A DNA stretch of 50,055 bases from Reyranella massiliensis 521. GTDB lineage: Bacteria; Pseudomonadota; Alphaproteobacteria; Reyranellales; Reyranellaceae. Both the position numbers and the translations under genes were made by a program. Under the pieces are notes generated by a model. That model ran no database searches and had not been told where the DNA came from. It worked only from the letters and a program-made list of their open reading frames with translations. The first letter of the stretch is position 1, and every line of letters starts with the position of its first letter. Positions 26,269-35,110 of the stretch are shown here, piece by piece. The stretch spans positions 1-50,055 of the forward strand of contig CAMARK010000027.1 in NCBI GenBank assembly GCA_945860205.1, in the 5' to 3' direction.

Positions 26269-26328
26269 AGGCGCGCGGACAGAGGACGGTGCTTGGCACT
26301 TCGCCAAGAAGCGGGGATAAATACGCAC

Positions 26329-27315
26329 ATGGCAGAAGCTCACCCGCCCGGCTTGCCGCCGTATGCAGGTATGATCGGGATTCCCAGCGGTACGTTCCGC
26401 ATGGGCTCGGATCGCCACTATGCCGAGGAGGCTCCCGCCCAGACGGTTGCCGTCTATGGTTTCTGGATCGATCCGACGCCGGTCACCAACGCCCAGTTCC
26501 GCGCTTTCATCCAGGCGACGGGCTACGTCACCTGGGCCGAGATCGCGCCGGACGCCAAGGACTATCCCGGCGCGCTGCCGCATATGCTGAAGGCCGGCGG
26601 TCTTGTTTTTACGCCGCCGTCGCGTCCCGTTGACCTGCGCGATTGGAGCCAATGGTGGAGCTTCACCTTCGGCGCCAACTGGCGCCGGCCTTATGGCAAG
26701 GGGAGCCACATCGGCGGCCTCGACGATCATCCCGTGGTGCAGATCGCCTATCGCGATGCCGAGGCCTACGCAAAATGGGCGGGCAAGGAGATTCCGACCG
26801 AGGCGGAATGGGAGTTCGCCGCGCGCGGCAGCCTCGATGACACGGAGTTCGCGTGGGGCGACGAGATGACGCCCGGCGGCCGGCATATGGCCAACACCTG
26901 GCAGGGAAACTTCCCGCTCGAGAATCTCAAGACCGACGGCTATGCCCGAACCTCGCCGGTGCGCGCCTTTCCGGCCAATGGCTACGGCGTGCACGACATG
27001 ATCGGCAATGTCTGGGAATGGACCGCCGACTGGTATTCAACTCAGCATACCGCCGCTGCGCCCAAGGCCTGCTGTGTGCCGGAGAATCCGCGCGGCGTAA
27101 CGATAGAGGCGAGCTACGATCCGACCCAGCCGGCCGTGCGCATTCCGCGCAAGGTGTTGAAGGGCGGATCGCACCTGTGCGCGCCGAGCTACTGCCGGCG
27201 TTATCGTCCAGCGGCACGCCATGCCGAAGCGGTCGACACGTCCACCAGCCACGTCGGGTTCCGCTGTGTCGTCAGAGTCGGTAGCCCGGATGCGCTTTAC
27301 AACGCCCCGGTTTGA
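26329..27315 (+). CDS. Formylglycine-generating enzyme (SUMF1 family), sulfatase activator
   Basis: Oxidises the active-site cysteine of sulfatases to formylglycine. The 328 residues from ATG 26329 contain the FGE fold: 'IPSGTFRMGSDRHY' near the start, 'VTNAQFRAFIQATGYVTWAE', 'PVVQIAYRDAEAYAKWAGK', 'GNVWEWTADWY' and the C-terminal 'GGSHLCAPSYCRRYR'. The two catalytic cysteines of true aerobic, copper-dependent FGE are present as C284 and C289 (CAPSYC), where merely FGE-like proteins often lack them. An in-frame TTG at 26293 is an alternative start. It follows the sulfatase, so the operon carries its own activation enzyme. Confidence 0.93.
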   Translation: MAEAHPPGLPPYAGMIGIPSGTFRMGSDRHYAEEAPAQTVAVYGFWIDPTPVTNAQFRAFIQATGYVTWAEIAPDAKDYPGALPHMLKAGGLVFTPPSRPVDLRDWSQWWSFTFGANWRRPYGKGSHIGGLDDHPVVQIAYRDAEAYAKWAGKEIPTEAEWEFAARGSLDDTEFAWGDEMTPGGRHMANTWQGNFPLENLKTDGYARTSPVRAFPANGYGVHDMIGNVWEWTADWYSTQHTAAAPKACCVPENPRGVTIEASYDPTQPAVRIPRKVLKGGSHLCAPSYCRRYRPAARHAEAVDTSTSHVGFRCVVRVGSPDALYNAPV

Positions 27316-27351
27316 CCATCCTTCAAGACTTTGGCAGGCGTGCTGCTTCCC

Positions 27352-27678
27352 CTAGGGATGCGGTCCCCAAGGCGCGGCGTGGAGCAATTTGACCTCCTGG
27401 CTCATCACCAGCGGCCGGAACTTCGAGGCGAAGCCCTCGGTGAAATCCCTGTTCGCGAACACGGCCGTCCAATGGGCGCGGCGCCCGGCGTCATCGTCGA
27501 ATTTCCAGAGATGGACGATCTGGTTGATCATGCCGGTGTCGCCCTGGAAGTAGCCGACGAGGTTCCTGTCGTGGCCGCCCTTCTGGAGCGCGGGAAAGCC
27601 CAGCTCCTGATAGAGCTTCACCGCTTCGGCCATCTTGCCGACGTAGAGCGTGTAGGTTCTGAGTTCGTAGAGTGCCAT
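27352..27678 (-). CDS. NIPSNAP family protein
   Basis: A 108-residue dimeric alpha+beta-barrel protein. It begins with the typical 'MALYELRTYTLYVGK', continues with 'GDTGMINQIVHLWKF' and 'RRAHWTAVF', and has the usual length. Ribosome-binding site AGGAGA. Function is not settled in bacteria; members often sit beside oxygenase and dehydrogenase genes, as here next to an SDR gene 10 bases upstream in the same transcript. Confidence 0.9.
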   Translation of the reverse strand: MALYELRTYTLYVGKMAEAVKLYQELGFPALQKGGHDRNLVGYFQGDTGMINQIVHLWKFDDDAGRRAHWTAVFANRDFTEGFASKFRPLVMSQEVKLLHAAPWGPHP

Positions 27679-27688
27679 GTGCCGTCTC

Positions 27689-28450
27689 CTAGGTGAGTCC
27701 GATTCTTGGGCGGAAGGCCTCGTCGCGCATCGAGACGTCCTGGCCGATCAGGTCGTCGCTGGCGCTGTCGCAGAGATAGAGCAGGCCGCGCACGGCGTGC
27801 GCGACCGGCGAGAGGTCGGCGCGCGGGATGCGGCTCACCTGGTTCATGCCCGAGGCGCGGATCTTCACCTGCATGTCGGTGTCGATCGTGCCGGGCGAGA
27901 AGCCGAAGATGCGGATGCCGCGGCCCGTCGTTTCGAGCGCGATGGCGCGGGTCACCATGGCCAGGCCGGCCTTGCCGGCGCAGTAGGCACTCCAGCCTTC
28001 GAGCGGCCGGTGGGCGGCGCCGGAGGACACGTTGACGATGGTGCCGCCGCCGCCCGTCAGCATGCCGTTGAGCACCGCCCGCACGACGTTGTAGGCGCCC
28101 ACGAGATTGATCTGGATGTTGTTCGCCCAGATGGCGGGATCGGACGTCGCCAAGTCGGCGATCGGCTCGATGATGCCGGCGTTGTTGACCAGCATGTCGA
28201 GACCGCCCAGCCGCTCACGCGTTGTCGCGACAGCGCCAGCGACTGCACCATAGTCGGCGACATCGCAGGCCAATGCCTCGGCGCGGCCGCCCGCAGCCAC
28301 GATCTCGCGCGCGACGGCAGCGGCCGCCGCCCCGTCGCGTGCCACCAGCATGACCGCCGCGCCCTGGTCCGCCATCGCCAGCGCCACGGCGGCACCCAGG
28401 CCGCGGCTGGCACCGGTGACGAACGCCACTTTTCCATCGAGCCTGCTCAT
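27689..28450 (-). CDS. Short-chain dehydrogenase/reductase
   Basis: A classical SDR of 253 residues that would oxidise or reduce an alcohol/ketone with NAD(P). The cofactor motif TGASRGLG is at residues 12-19, NNAG near 90, the catalytic serine in 'VNVSSGAAH' and the Tyr-Lys pair in YCAGK near 152-156. The ribosome-binding site is GGGAGGAA. It forms a two-gene unit with the NIPSNAP gene and is divergent from the FMO gene. Substrate unknown. Confidence 0.92.
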   Translation of the reverse strand: MSRLDGKVAFVTGASRGLGAAVALAMADQGAAVMLVARDGAAAAAVAREIVAAGGRAEALACDVADYGAVAGAVATTRERLGGLDMLVNNAGIIEPIADLATSDPAIWANNIQINLVGAYNVVRAVLNGMLTGGGGTIVNVSSGAAHRPLEGWSAYCAGKAGLAMVTRAIALETTGRGIRIFGFSPGTIDTDMQVKIRASGMNQVSRIPRADLSPVAHAVRGLLYLCDSASDDLIGQDVSMRDEAFRPRIGLT

Positions 28451-28495
28451 CGTTCCTCCCTTGTGTTTGGCTAGTCTATTCGACAGGCTCGCCTC

Positions 28496-30268
28496 ATGGA
28501 TGTCGAATTGAACCGTGATGCGAAACAGATTGTCGGCGACTGGCTCTCGGGCCTGAATGCAGCGCTACAGGCAAACGACACGCGCCAGCTTGGGGCGCTT
28601 TTCCGGCCCGACTGCGACTGGCGCGATATCGTGGCGCTGACCTGGACCATCGAGACGGTGAGCGACCGCGAGCCTGTCGCGCGACGGCTGCTCGAGGCGG
28701 CGGCTGCCACCGGCGCGCGCGCCTTCGCTGTCGACCCCGAGCGTCATCCGCCGCGCGATGTCGAGCGCGCCGGCGAGGAGTGCATCGAGGCCATCCTGAG
28801 GTTCGAGACCAAGGTCGGGCGAGGGGCCGGCATCGTGCGCCTGAAACGCAGCGATTGCCGTGTCGGCGCGGCGGTGGCCTGGACGCTGCTCACGACTCTG
28901 GACGAACTGAAGGGCTACGAGGAAGAGACAATCCTGGAGAGCGCCGAGGAGCCCGCCTTCGAGCGCGACTTCCACGGCCCCAACTGGCTCGACCGGCGGC
29001 GGCAGGCGTCGCGCTATGAGGATCGCGATCCCGATGTGCTGATCGTCGGCGGCGGCCACGCCGGCATCACGGCGGCGGCGCGGCTGAAGGGGCTTGGCAT
29101 CGAGGCGCTGGTGGTCGACCGGATGGAGCGGATCGGCGACAACTGGCGCAAGCGCTATCACGGGTTGAAGCTGCACAACCAGAAGCACAGCAACCATTTC
29201 CCCTATCTGCCCTTCCCCAAGACCTGGCCGAAATACATACCGAAGGACAAGATCGCCAACTGGCTCGAATCCTATGTCGAGACGCTCGAGATCGACTTCT
29301 GGACGCGCACGACCTTCAAGGGCGCGATCTGGGATGACAAGACGAAGCGTTGGACGGCGAACCTCGCGCTCGACGTCGCCGACGGTGCCGGACGGACGTT
29401 GCACCCGCGCCATATCATCATGGCGACCAGCGTCAGCGGCACACCCAACATCCCCGAGATCCCGACGCTCGACCGCTTCAAGGGGCAGGTCGTCCATTCG
29501 AGCAAGTTCGCCAACGGTGCGGAGTGGAAGGGGCGCAACGTCTACGTCTTCGGCACCGGCACCAGCGCCCACGATATCGCCCAGGACCTGCATGGCAACG
29601 GTGCACACACCACCATCGTCCAGCGCAGCCCGACGCTGATCGTCAACGTCGAACCCAGTGCCCAGCTCTATGACGGCATCTACTACGGCAAGGGTCCGAC
29701 CTACGAGGACCGTGACCTGATCAACGTCTCGGTGCCGCTGCGTGTGATGAAGGTCGCGCACAAGATCCTGACCGACAAGGCGCGCGAACTCGACGCGCCC
29801 CTGCTGCAGGGGTTGGAGAAGGTGGGCTTCAAGCTGGAGTTCGGCGAGGACGGCACCGGCTGGCCGCTAAAGTACCGGTCGCGCGGCGGCGGCTACTATT
29901 TCAACGTCGGTGCCTCGGACCTAATCGTCAAGCGGGAAATCGGCCTGATCCAGTATGCCGACATTGCTGAGTTCACCGAGACCGGCATGAAGATGAAGGA
30001 CGGCAGCGACCGGCCCGTCGACCTGATCGTGCTGGCCACCGGCTACAAGGGCCAGGACCATCTGGTCGGAGATCTGTTCGGCAAGGAGATTGCCCGGAAG
30101 GTCGGTCCGGTCTGGGGCTTCGATGCGCGCACGCAGGAGCTCAACAATATGTGGGTGCCGACCACCCAGGCCGGGCTCTGGTTCACCGGCGGTTCCTTCG
30201 CGCAGTGCCGCATGTATTCGAAGTACCTTGCCTTGCAGATCAAGGCCCATGATTTAGGCCTGAGATGA
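28496..30268 (+). CDS. FAD-dependent monooxygenase (FMO-type) with N-terminal NTF2-like domain
   Basis: A 590-residue flavoenzyme. Residues 1-150 resemble an NTF2/SnoaL-like domain. FAD binding is by VGGGHAGI near residues 181-188, and the second dinucleotide motif VFGTGTSAHDIA is near 350, with an FMO-like 'GQVVHSSKFANG' before it. Such two-domain proteins oxygenate ketones, amines or sulfides, and may be Baeyer-Villiger-like. The ATG overlaps an 18-base stretch resembling one flank of the repeat at 48955 (16 of 18 bases), and no good ribosome-binding site is seen. Surrounded by SDR and LLM genes. Confidence 0.88.
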   Translation: MDVELNRDAKQIVGDWLSGLNAALQANDTRQLGALFRPDCDWRDIVALTWTIETVSDREPVARRLLEAAAATGARAFAVDPERHPPRDVERAGEECIEAILRFETKVGRGAGIVRLKRSDCRVGAAVAWTLLTTLDELKGYEEETILESAEEPAFERDFHGPNWLDRRRQASRYEDRDPDVLIVGGGHAGITAAARLKGLGIEALVVDRMERIGDNWRKRYHGLKLHNQKHSNHFPYLPFPKTWPKYIPKDKIANWLESYVETLEIDFWTRTTFKGAIWDDKTKRWTANLALDVADGAGRTLHPRHIIMATSVSGTPNIPEIPTLDRFKGQVVHSSKFANGAEWKGRNVYVFGTGTSAHDIAQDLHGNGAHTTIVQRSPTLIVNVEPSAQLYDGIYYGKGPTYEDRDLINVSVPLRVMKVAHKILTDKARELDAPLLQGLEKVGFKLEFGEDGTGWPLKYRSRGGGYYFNVGASDLIVKREIGLIQYADIAEFTETGMKMKDGSDRPVDLIVLATGYKGQDHLVGDLFGKEIARKVGPVWGFDARTQELNNMWVPTTQAGLWFTGGSFAQCRMYSKYLALQIKAHDLGLR

Positions 30269-30282
30269 AGCGAAGGTGACGC

Positions 30283-31236
30283 TCAGATTTTCTCGATCAC
30301 CGCAGCCTTGAACCGGCGCATCTCGGTGATCATGGCGGCGGCGTCCGGGCGGCCGAAATCGATGTCGATGGCGGTGACGCCGATGTCCCGCAAGGCGCAG
30401 AGATCGCCAATGATATTGGCCTCGCTGCCGGAGAACAGCCGGCGCTCGCCATCGGAGGCCATAGGCGGCACCGCCGCACCATAGCGCTTGACGCGATAGC
30501 CGGTGCCGACCGATGCGGGATCGCGGCCGGCATCGATGGTGGCCTGGCGCAGCCGGGCAATGCCGGCGCGCAGCCGCGGCAACGTATCGAGCAGGTGCTT
30601 GTTGTTGCTGCCGATCGGATACCAGAGATCGCCCACGCGCGCGGCGCGGCGCACGGAGGGGCCGCTCTCGCCGCCGATCCAGATCGGCGGATATGGACGC
30701 TGCACCGGCTTGGGTTCCAGCACGATGCCGTCGAAGCTCGTGTAGCGGCCGGCGAATTTGGGCGCGCTCTCGGTCCACAGCACGCGAAAAGCGTCGATAT
30801 ACTCGTTGGTGACGGCCCCGCGCTCGGGAAACGGCGTCATGACGACCGCATCGAACTCGGTTTTCAGCCAGCCGGCGCCAACACCCACGACCAGCCGGCC
30901 CTCGGAAAGCACATCGAGCGTGGCCAGCATCTTGGCCGCCAGAACTGCGGGGCGATGCGGGACCACCAGCACGGCAGCCACCAGGCGGATGCGCGAGGTC
31001 TTGGCCGCGATGAAAGCCATGCCGATCAACTGTTCGTGCCGCTCGGTCGGCGCCTGCTCGTAGAATTCGCCGCTCTCCGAATAGGGATAGCCGGGAACCT
31101 TGGTGTCGGGCAGCACGACATGGTCGGTCATCGTGAGATAGTCGAAGCCCATCGCCTCGCCTTCGGTGGCGATCCGCGTCATGGCGGCGACGGACGACAG
31201 CGGGCCGGAATTCGGCAGGTTGAAGCCGATCTGCAT
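30283..31236 (-). CDS. LLM-class oxidoreductase (F420-type subfamily)
   Basis: A 317-residue luciferase-like (TIM-barrel) flavin or F420 oxidoreductase. It begins 'MQIGFNLPNSGPLSSV', has 'GFDYLTMTDHVVLP' near residues 34-47, 'VLSEGRLVVGVGAGW' around 120, and 'PPIWIGGESGPSVRRAARVGD'. The pattern resembles the TIGR03619 group often annotated as F420-dependent; whether this bacterium makes F420 cannot be told here, so FMN is equally possible. Next gene in the same orientation is a small dimeric-barrel protein, then a second LLM gene. Confidence 0.88.
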   Translation of the reverse strand: MQIGFNLPNSGPLSSVAAMTRIATEGEAMGFDYLTMTDHVVLPDTKVPGYPYSESGEFYEQAPTERHEQLIGMAFIAAKTSRIRLVAAVLVVPHRPAVLAAKMLATLDVLSEGRLVVGVGAGWLKTEFDAVVMTPFPERGAVTNEYIDAFRVLWTESAPKFAGRYTSFDGIVLEPKPVQRPYPPIWIGGESGPSVRRAARVGDLWYPIGSNNKHLLDTLPRLRAGIARLRQATIDAGRDPASVGTGYRVKRYGAAVPPMASDGERRLFSGSEANIIGDLCALRDIGVTAIDIDFGRPDAAAMITEMRRFKAAVIEKI

Positions 31237-31245
31237 CAGCTCGGC

Positions 31246-31596
31246 TCAGACCGCTTTGCGTACGATGTGGCTGCGGTTCGACGTGAACGGCCGCACCTCA
31301 CTCGCCCAGCGTCCCTTTTCAGCCGCCTCGTTCCAGGCCTTGCTCACCAGAATGTCCGGGCTGTCGATTTCGTAGATCGCCACGTAGTGCGCCGCGGTGC
31401 CGCCATCGATCTGCTTCAACTCGCCGCCGATCACGAAGGCGGCGGGTTCGGTCTTCCAGCGGGTGACCGCCCGGACGCCCGGCAAGGCCAGGAGCAGGGG
31501 CACATGCTCGGTGTCGTAGACTTCGTTGAACAGCGCTTCCTTTTCCTTCGTCACGTCCATGCTGACGATGAACAGGTATTTGGTGGCGATCGGCAT
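31246..31596 (-). CDS. Small dimeric alpha-beta-barrel-like protein (EthD/DUF4286-like)
   Basis: A 116-residue protein from ATG 31596, preceded by GGGAG. It reads like a ferredoxin-like barrel monomer: 'YLFIVSMDVTKEKEALFNEVYDTEHVPLLLALPGV' in outline, then 'RWKT' and 'HYVAIYEIDSPDILVSKAW'. Members are often found as accessory proteins or small enzymes in catabolic clusters. It lies between two LLM genes, with 17 bases to the upstream one, in what appears to be a single operon. The much longer frame in the same phase is a shadow of the LLM gene. Confidence 0.75.
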   Translation of the reverse strand: MPIATKYLFIVSMDVTKEKEALFNEVYDTEHVPLLLALPGVRAVTRWKTEPAAFVIGGELKQIDGGTAAHYVAIYEIDSPDILVSKAWNEAAEKGRWASEVRPFTSNRSHIVRKAV

Positions 31597-31613
31597 GTTC
31601 TGCTCCCTTGATG

Positions 31614-32795
31614 TCAGTCGGCGGCCACGGCGCGTGCCGTCCGGAAGGCCGGCATCACTTCCTTGGCGAAGCGGTCCAATTGTTCCAGCGCGACGGCGAG
31701 CGGCGTGCCGAGCGCCATGCCGCAGCTGACACGATCGAGCCCCGGATAGCGCTTCTCCACTGCCTTCAGTTGTTCGATGATGTCGGCCGGCGTACCGGCC
31801 AGGAACCCGCCGGCCTTCACGGCATCCTCGATCCGGGGCAGCTTGGTGGTGGCGGCCAGTCGCGGATCGCGCATCGCCGCGATCTGCTCGTCGGAGAGCG
31901 CGCGCACGAGGCGCAGCTCGCCGAACATCTTCATGTTCTCTTCGTAGTATTTGCCCGCTGCCCGCATGGCGGCCTCGCGGCTCTCGCCGATGAAGAACTG
32001 GAAGCCCAGCGACAGGCGCTCGCCGATCTCGAGCTTGATGCCGCGGCGGGCGTAGGCCGCCTGGAAGGCGGTCATGTGCTTGTCCACGGCACCGCCCTCG
32101 GCCGAGCCGCCGCCGATCACGCCGGAGATGCCGTGCTTGGCCATGAAGTCGAAGGCGCGGTCGGAGCCGGACTGGATCGGCTGCCAGCATTCCACCGGCA
32201 GACGTAGCGGCCGCGGCACCAGCGTGATGTCCTTCAGCGTATAGCCGCGATAGGGCACTTCAGGCGGGATCGTGTAGTAGGTGCCCTTGTGCGAGAATTT
32301 TTCCTCGTTGAAGGCCTTGAACATGACGTCGCAGCCTTCCTCGAACATCTCGCGGTTGGCCGTCTGGTCGGTGAGTGGCGCGCCGAAGCTCTCGACCTCG
32401 CGCGTGTGATAGCCGCGCGCGACGCCGAAGATGACCCGTCCGCCGCTCAGCACGTCGGCCATCGCATAGTCCTCGGCCAGGCGCAGTGGGTGCCACATCG
32501 GCACCACGTTGAAGCCGCAACCGATCCTAAGGTTCTTGGTCACGTTCGTGAGGTGCAGCGCCATCATCAGGAGGTTCGGGATGCACTCAGTGCCCTCGGG
32601 CTGGAAATGATGCTCCGCCATCCAGAAGGTGTTGTAGCCGAGGCCGTCCATCTTCTTGGCGTAGGCCACCGCCTTGTGCAGGACGCCGGCCAGTTCCTCG
32701 TTCGGGTAGTGGCGTTCGTTGATCGGCGTGCCGCCATAGCCGGGGTTCTCCAGGTCGACCGAGCCGACATAGGAGCTGTCGAATTTGGTGATCAC
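31614..32795 (-). CDS. LLM-class flavin-dependent oxidoreductase
   Basis: A 393-residue bacterial-luciferase-like monooxygenase. Seen: 'YNTFWMAEHHFQPEGTE' near residues 53-69, 'GCGFNVVPMWHPLRLAEDYAM' around 92-112, and 'LSGGRVIFGVARGY'. The start is GTG at 32795 with GGAGG 10 bases upstream. It would oxidise an organic substrate using reduced flavin, typically supplied by a separate reductase; a candidate FMN reductase is at 45505. It heads the LLM/small-barrel/LLM operon and diverges from an SMP-30 gene. Confidence 0.9.
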   Translation of the reverse strand: MITKFDSSYVGSVDLENPGYGGTPINERHYPNEELAGVLHKAVAYAKKMDGLGYNTFWMAEHHFQPEGTECIPNLLMMALHLTNVTKNLRIGCGFNVVPMWHPLRLAEDYAMADVLSGGRVIFGVARGYHTREVESFGAPLTDQTANREMFEEGCDVMFKAFNEEKFSHKGTYYTIPPEVPYRGYTLKDITLVPRPLRLPVECWQPIQSGSDRAFDFMAKHGISGVIGGGSAEGGAVDKHMTAFQAAYARRGIKLEIGERLSLGFQFFIGESREAAMRAAGKYYEENMKMFGELRLVRALSDEQIAAMRDPRLAATTKLPRIEDAVKAGGFLAGTPADIIEQLKAVEKRYPGLDRVSCGMALGTPLAVALEQLDRFAKEVMPAFRTARAVAAD

Positions 32796-32862
32796 GGGCG
32801 CATTTCCTCCGCGGCACTGCCGGCCGATTAGGGGTCAATTGAGCCCACCGATTGCGGTACTT

Positions 32863-32872
32863 GGCAATTGCC
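32863..32872. promoter_or_regulatory. Palindromic operator candidate in divergent intergenic region
   Basis: GGCAATTGCC is a perfect 10-base palindrome, flanked by CTT and CAAG that nearly extend it. It sits in the 177-base gap between the LLM operon and the SMP-30 gene. A symmetrical site here could control both directions. No regulator gene is adjacent, so the binding protein is unknown. Confidence 0.3.
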
Positions 32873-32972
32873 CAAGCGTGGACGTACGACAATTAAGCGT
32901 TTCGCATCACGGGCGCGCGTCTGTCGACAGGCCGTGCGATGCTGGAGTAGATCGATTGAAAGAGGGTCTTTC

Positions 32973-33827
32973 ATGCAACAAGTCGCCACCGGCTACGGCC
33001 TGATCGAAGGCCCTGTCTGGGATCCGGCCCGCGGTCTCTACTTCAGCGACGTCATCAACGGCGGTGTCGATCTGCTGGACCTCGACGGCAAGATTAGGCC
33101 GACGATTCCCAAGCGGCGCGGCATCGGCGGAATGGCGCTGCATGAGCGTGGTGGGCTGGTGGTGGGCGGCCGCGACATCGCCTGCGTGTCGCTGGCCGAC
33201 GGCACCTCGCGTACCCTGCTGGCGCTCGACGCCATCCCCGGCGCCACTGGCTTCAACGATCTCACGACCGACAGGGTGGGCCGCGTCTATGTCGGCTCAC
33301 TCGCCTATAAGGTGTTCGGCGGCGAGGCGCCCCGGCCCGGGCACCTGCACGTCATCGATCTCGACGGCACCATGCGTACCCTGTCGGACGGCATCCTGCT
33401 CACCAACGGCCTCGGCTTCTCGCCGGACGGCAGCCGCCTTTATCACAGCGACGCCCGCGCGGGCCTGGTGCGGGTCTACGACGTGTTGCCGGATGGTGGC
33501 GTCGGCCCGTGGCAGACCTTCGCGACGCTGGGCGACGGGCAGAGCGCCGTGCCCGATGGTCTCAAGGTGGCGAGCGACGGTTCGGTCTGGGTGGCCGACG
33601 CGCATGGCGGCCGCGTTGCCGTGTTCAATGCCGACGGCACGCACCGGCATGATCTCGCGGTGCCGCTGCCGATGGTCACCAGCGTCTGCTTCGCCGGCCA
33701 CGATCTGCGCGACCTCTATGTCGTGACCGGCTCGCGCGGCGGTCCGCACGAGAATTGTGGCAGTATCTTCCGTACGCGCGTCGACGTCGCGGGGCTCGCG
33801 CTGCCGTTGGCCCGGGTTTCAGGTTAG
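32973..33827 (+). CDS. SMP-30/gluconolactonase-family protein
   Basis: A 284-residue beta-propeller metal-dependent lactonase. The start at 32973 puts 'GLIEGPVWDPARGLYFSDV', the first metal-ligand strand with its Glu, at residues 9-27. Later landmarks are 'NDLTTDRVGRVYVGS' and 'NGLGFSPDGSRLYHSDA' with the Asn and Asp ligands. The in-frame upstream ATG at 32868 is rejected because its extension reads like non-coding sequence and AGAGGG precedes 32973. It would open a lactone made by a dehydrogenase or Baeyer-Villiger enzyme, fitting the neighbouring FMO and LLM genes. Confidence 0.9.
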   Translation: MQQVATGYGLIEGPVWDPARGLYFSDVINGGVDLLDLDGKIRPTIPKRRGIGGMALHERGGLVVGGRDIACVSLADGTSRTLLALDAIPGATGFNDLTTDRVGRVYVGSLAYKVFGGEAPRPGHLHVIDLDGTMRTLSDGILLTNGLGFSPDGSRLYHSDARAGLVRVYDVLPDGGVGPWQTFATLGDGQSAVPDGLKVASDGSVWVADAHGGRVAVFNADGTHRHDLAVPLPMVTSVCFAGHDLRDLYVVTGSRGGPHENCGSIFRTRVDVAGLALPLARVSG

Positions 33828-33842
33828 GGAAGGGACGTTTTC

Positions 33843-35030
33843 ATGGATACCCGCGTTCAGCAGGCGATCACTGGCAGCGCTTCGGAGCGGGCCCGCGCCC
33901 TGCAACCGTTGCTGGACGAGCATGGCGCCGAAATGGACCGCCGTCGCGAGCTGACGCCGGAGGTGGTCGAGGCGCTCGTCGGCCAGGACATGCTGCGCCT
34001 GCTTCTGCCGAGGAGCCTCGGCGGACAGGAAATCCATCTCCTGGAGTACTGCAAGACCACCGAGGCGCTGGCCTGGGCGGATGCCAGCGTCGGCTGGTTC
34101 ATCAACCAGTCCAATGTCTCCTCGGCCACCTCCGCCGCCGCCATGCCGCACGAAGCCGCCGCCGCCGTGTTCGGCAATGCGCGCGAAGGCCTCGCCTGGG
34201 GGGCAAAGCATAGCAAGAGCAAGGCGCTGCGCGTCGAGGGCGGCTATCGCCTCAGCGGCACCTGGAGCTTCGCCAGCGGCGGCCGCCACACGCGGTGGCT
34301 CGGCGCCCACAGCGCGGTGCAGAATCCCGATGGCACGCCGCATCTGCGCTACGGCCGGCCGGACGATCGCAGTTTCGTGTTCCTTCGCAAGGACGCGAAG
34401 ATCACCGACGACTGGCATGTGCTCGGCCTCAGAGGTACCGGCAGCGACACCTATACGGTAACCGACCTCTTCGTGCCGGACGAACGGGCTCCGGCGCGTG
34501 ACGCGCTGGAGGAACGGCGGGAGAGTGGGCCGATCTACACCATCATGTCGACGCTGCTCTATGCCACCGGCTTCTGCGGCGTGACCTTGGGCATAGCGCG
34601 GCGGTTGCTGGAGGCCTACGTCGACCTCGCGCGCGGCGGCAAGCACAGCCGCGCCTCGAGCAATTCGATGGCCCTCAACAACGCCGTCCAGCGCGAGATC
34701 GGCCAGCTCGAGGCCAGGCTCTCCGCTGCCCGCGCCTTCCTGCATGAGGCGGCTTGCCAGGCCTACGACGCGGCCGCGGCAGGCAAGCTCGACGTCGACC
34801 TGCGCATGCGGCTGAGACTCGCCACCACCCACGGCATGAACGAGGCGACCGAGGTTTCGATCGCGTCGTATCGTGCCGCCGGCACCACCGCGATCCTGAA
34901 TTCGATGCCGTTCGAGCGCCGCTTCCGCGACGCCATGAGCGCCAGCCAGCATCTGCAGGCGATGCTGCCGCACATCGAGATGGTCGGCCGCCACATCATC
35001 GGCACCGACAACGTGCTTCAGAATATTTGA
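33843..35030 (+). CDS. Acyl-CoA-dehydrogenase-fold flavin monooxygenase/dehydrogenase
   Basis: A 395-residue protein of the acyl-CoA dehydrogenase superfamily, closest in layout to the two-component hydroxylase (HpaB/DszC-like) branch. It shows helical residues 1-110, 'GTWSFASGGRHTRWLGA' near 140-156, 'VLGLRGTGSDTYTV', and an all-helical C-terminal half. The typical catalytic glutamate of fatty-acyl dehydrogenases is not obvious. Its last 23 codons (34962-35030) recur as a decayed copy at 35768-35833. It is co-oriented with and 15 bases after the SMP-30 gene. Confidence 0.87.
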   Translation: MDTRVQQAITGSASERARALQPLLDEHGAEMDRRRELTPEVVEALVGQDMLRLLLPRSLGGQEIHLLEYCKTTEALAWADASVGWFINQSNVSSATSAAAMPHEAAAAVFGNAREGLAWGAKHSKSKALRVEGGYRLSGTWSFASGGRHTRWLGAHSAVQNPDGTPHLRYGRPDDRSFVFLRKDAKITDDWHVLGLRGTGSDTYTVTDLFVPDERAPARDALEERRESGPIYTIMSTLLYATGFCGVTLGIARRLLEAYVDLARGGKHSRASSNSMALNNAVQREIGQLEARLSAARAFLHEAACQAYDAAAAGKLDVDLRMRLRLATTHGMNEATEVSIASYRAAGTTAILNSMPFERRFRDAMSASQHLQAMLPHIEMVGRHIIGTDNVLQNI

Positions 35031-35110
35031 CGGGGGCCGTCGCTCGATCCGGGTTCACAGGCACCTTTGCCGAATCGAGCCTTCCTTGAATCTTGTGGAA
35101 TGAGCCCCGG

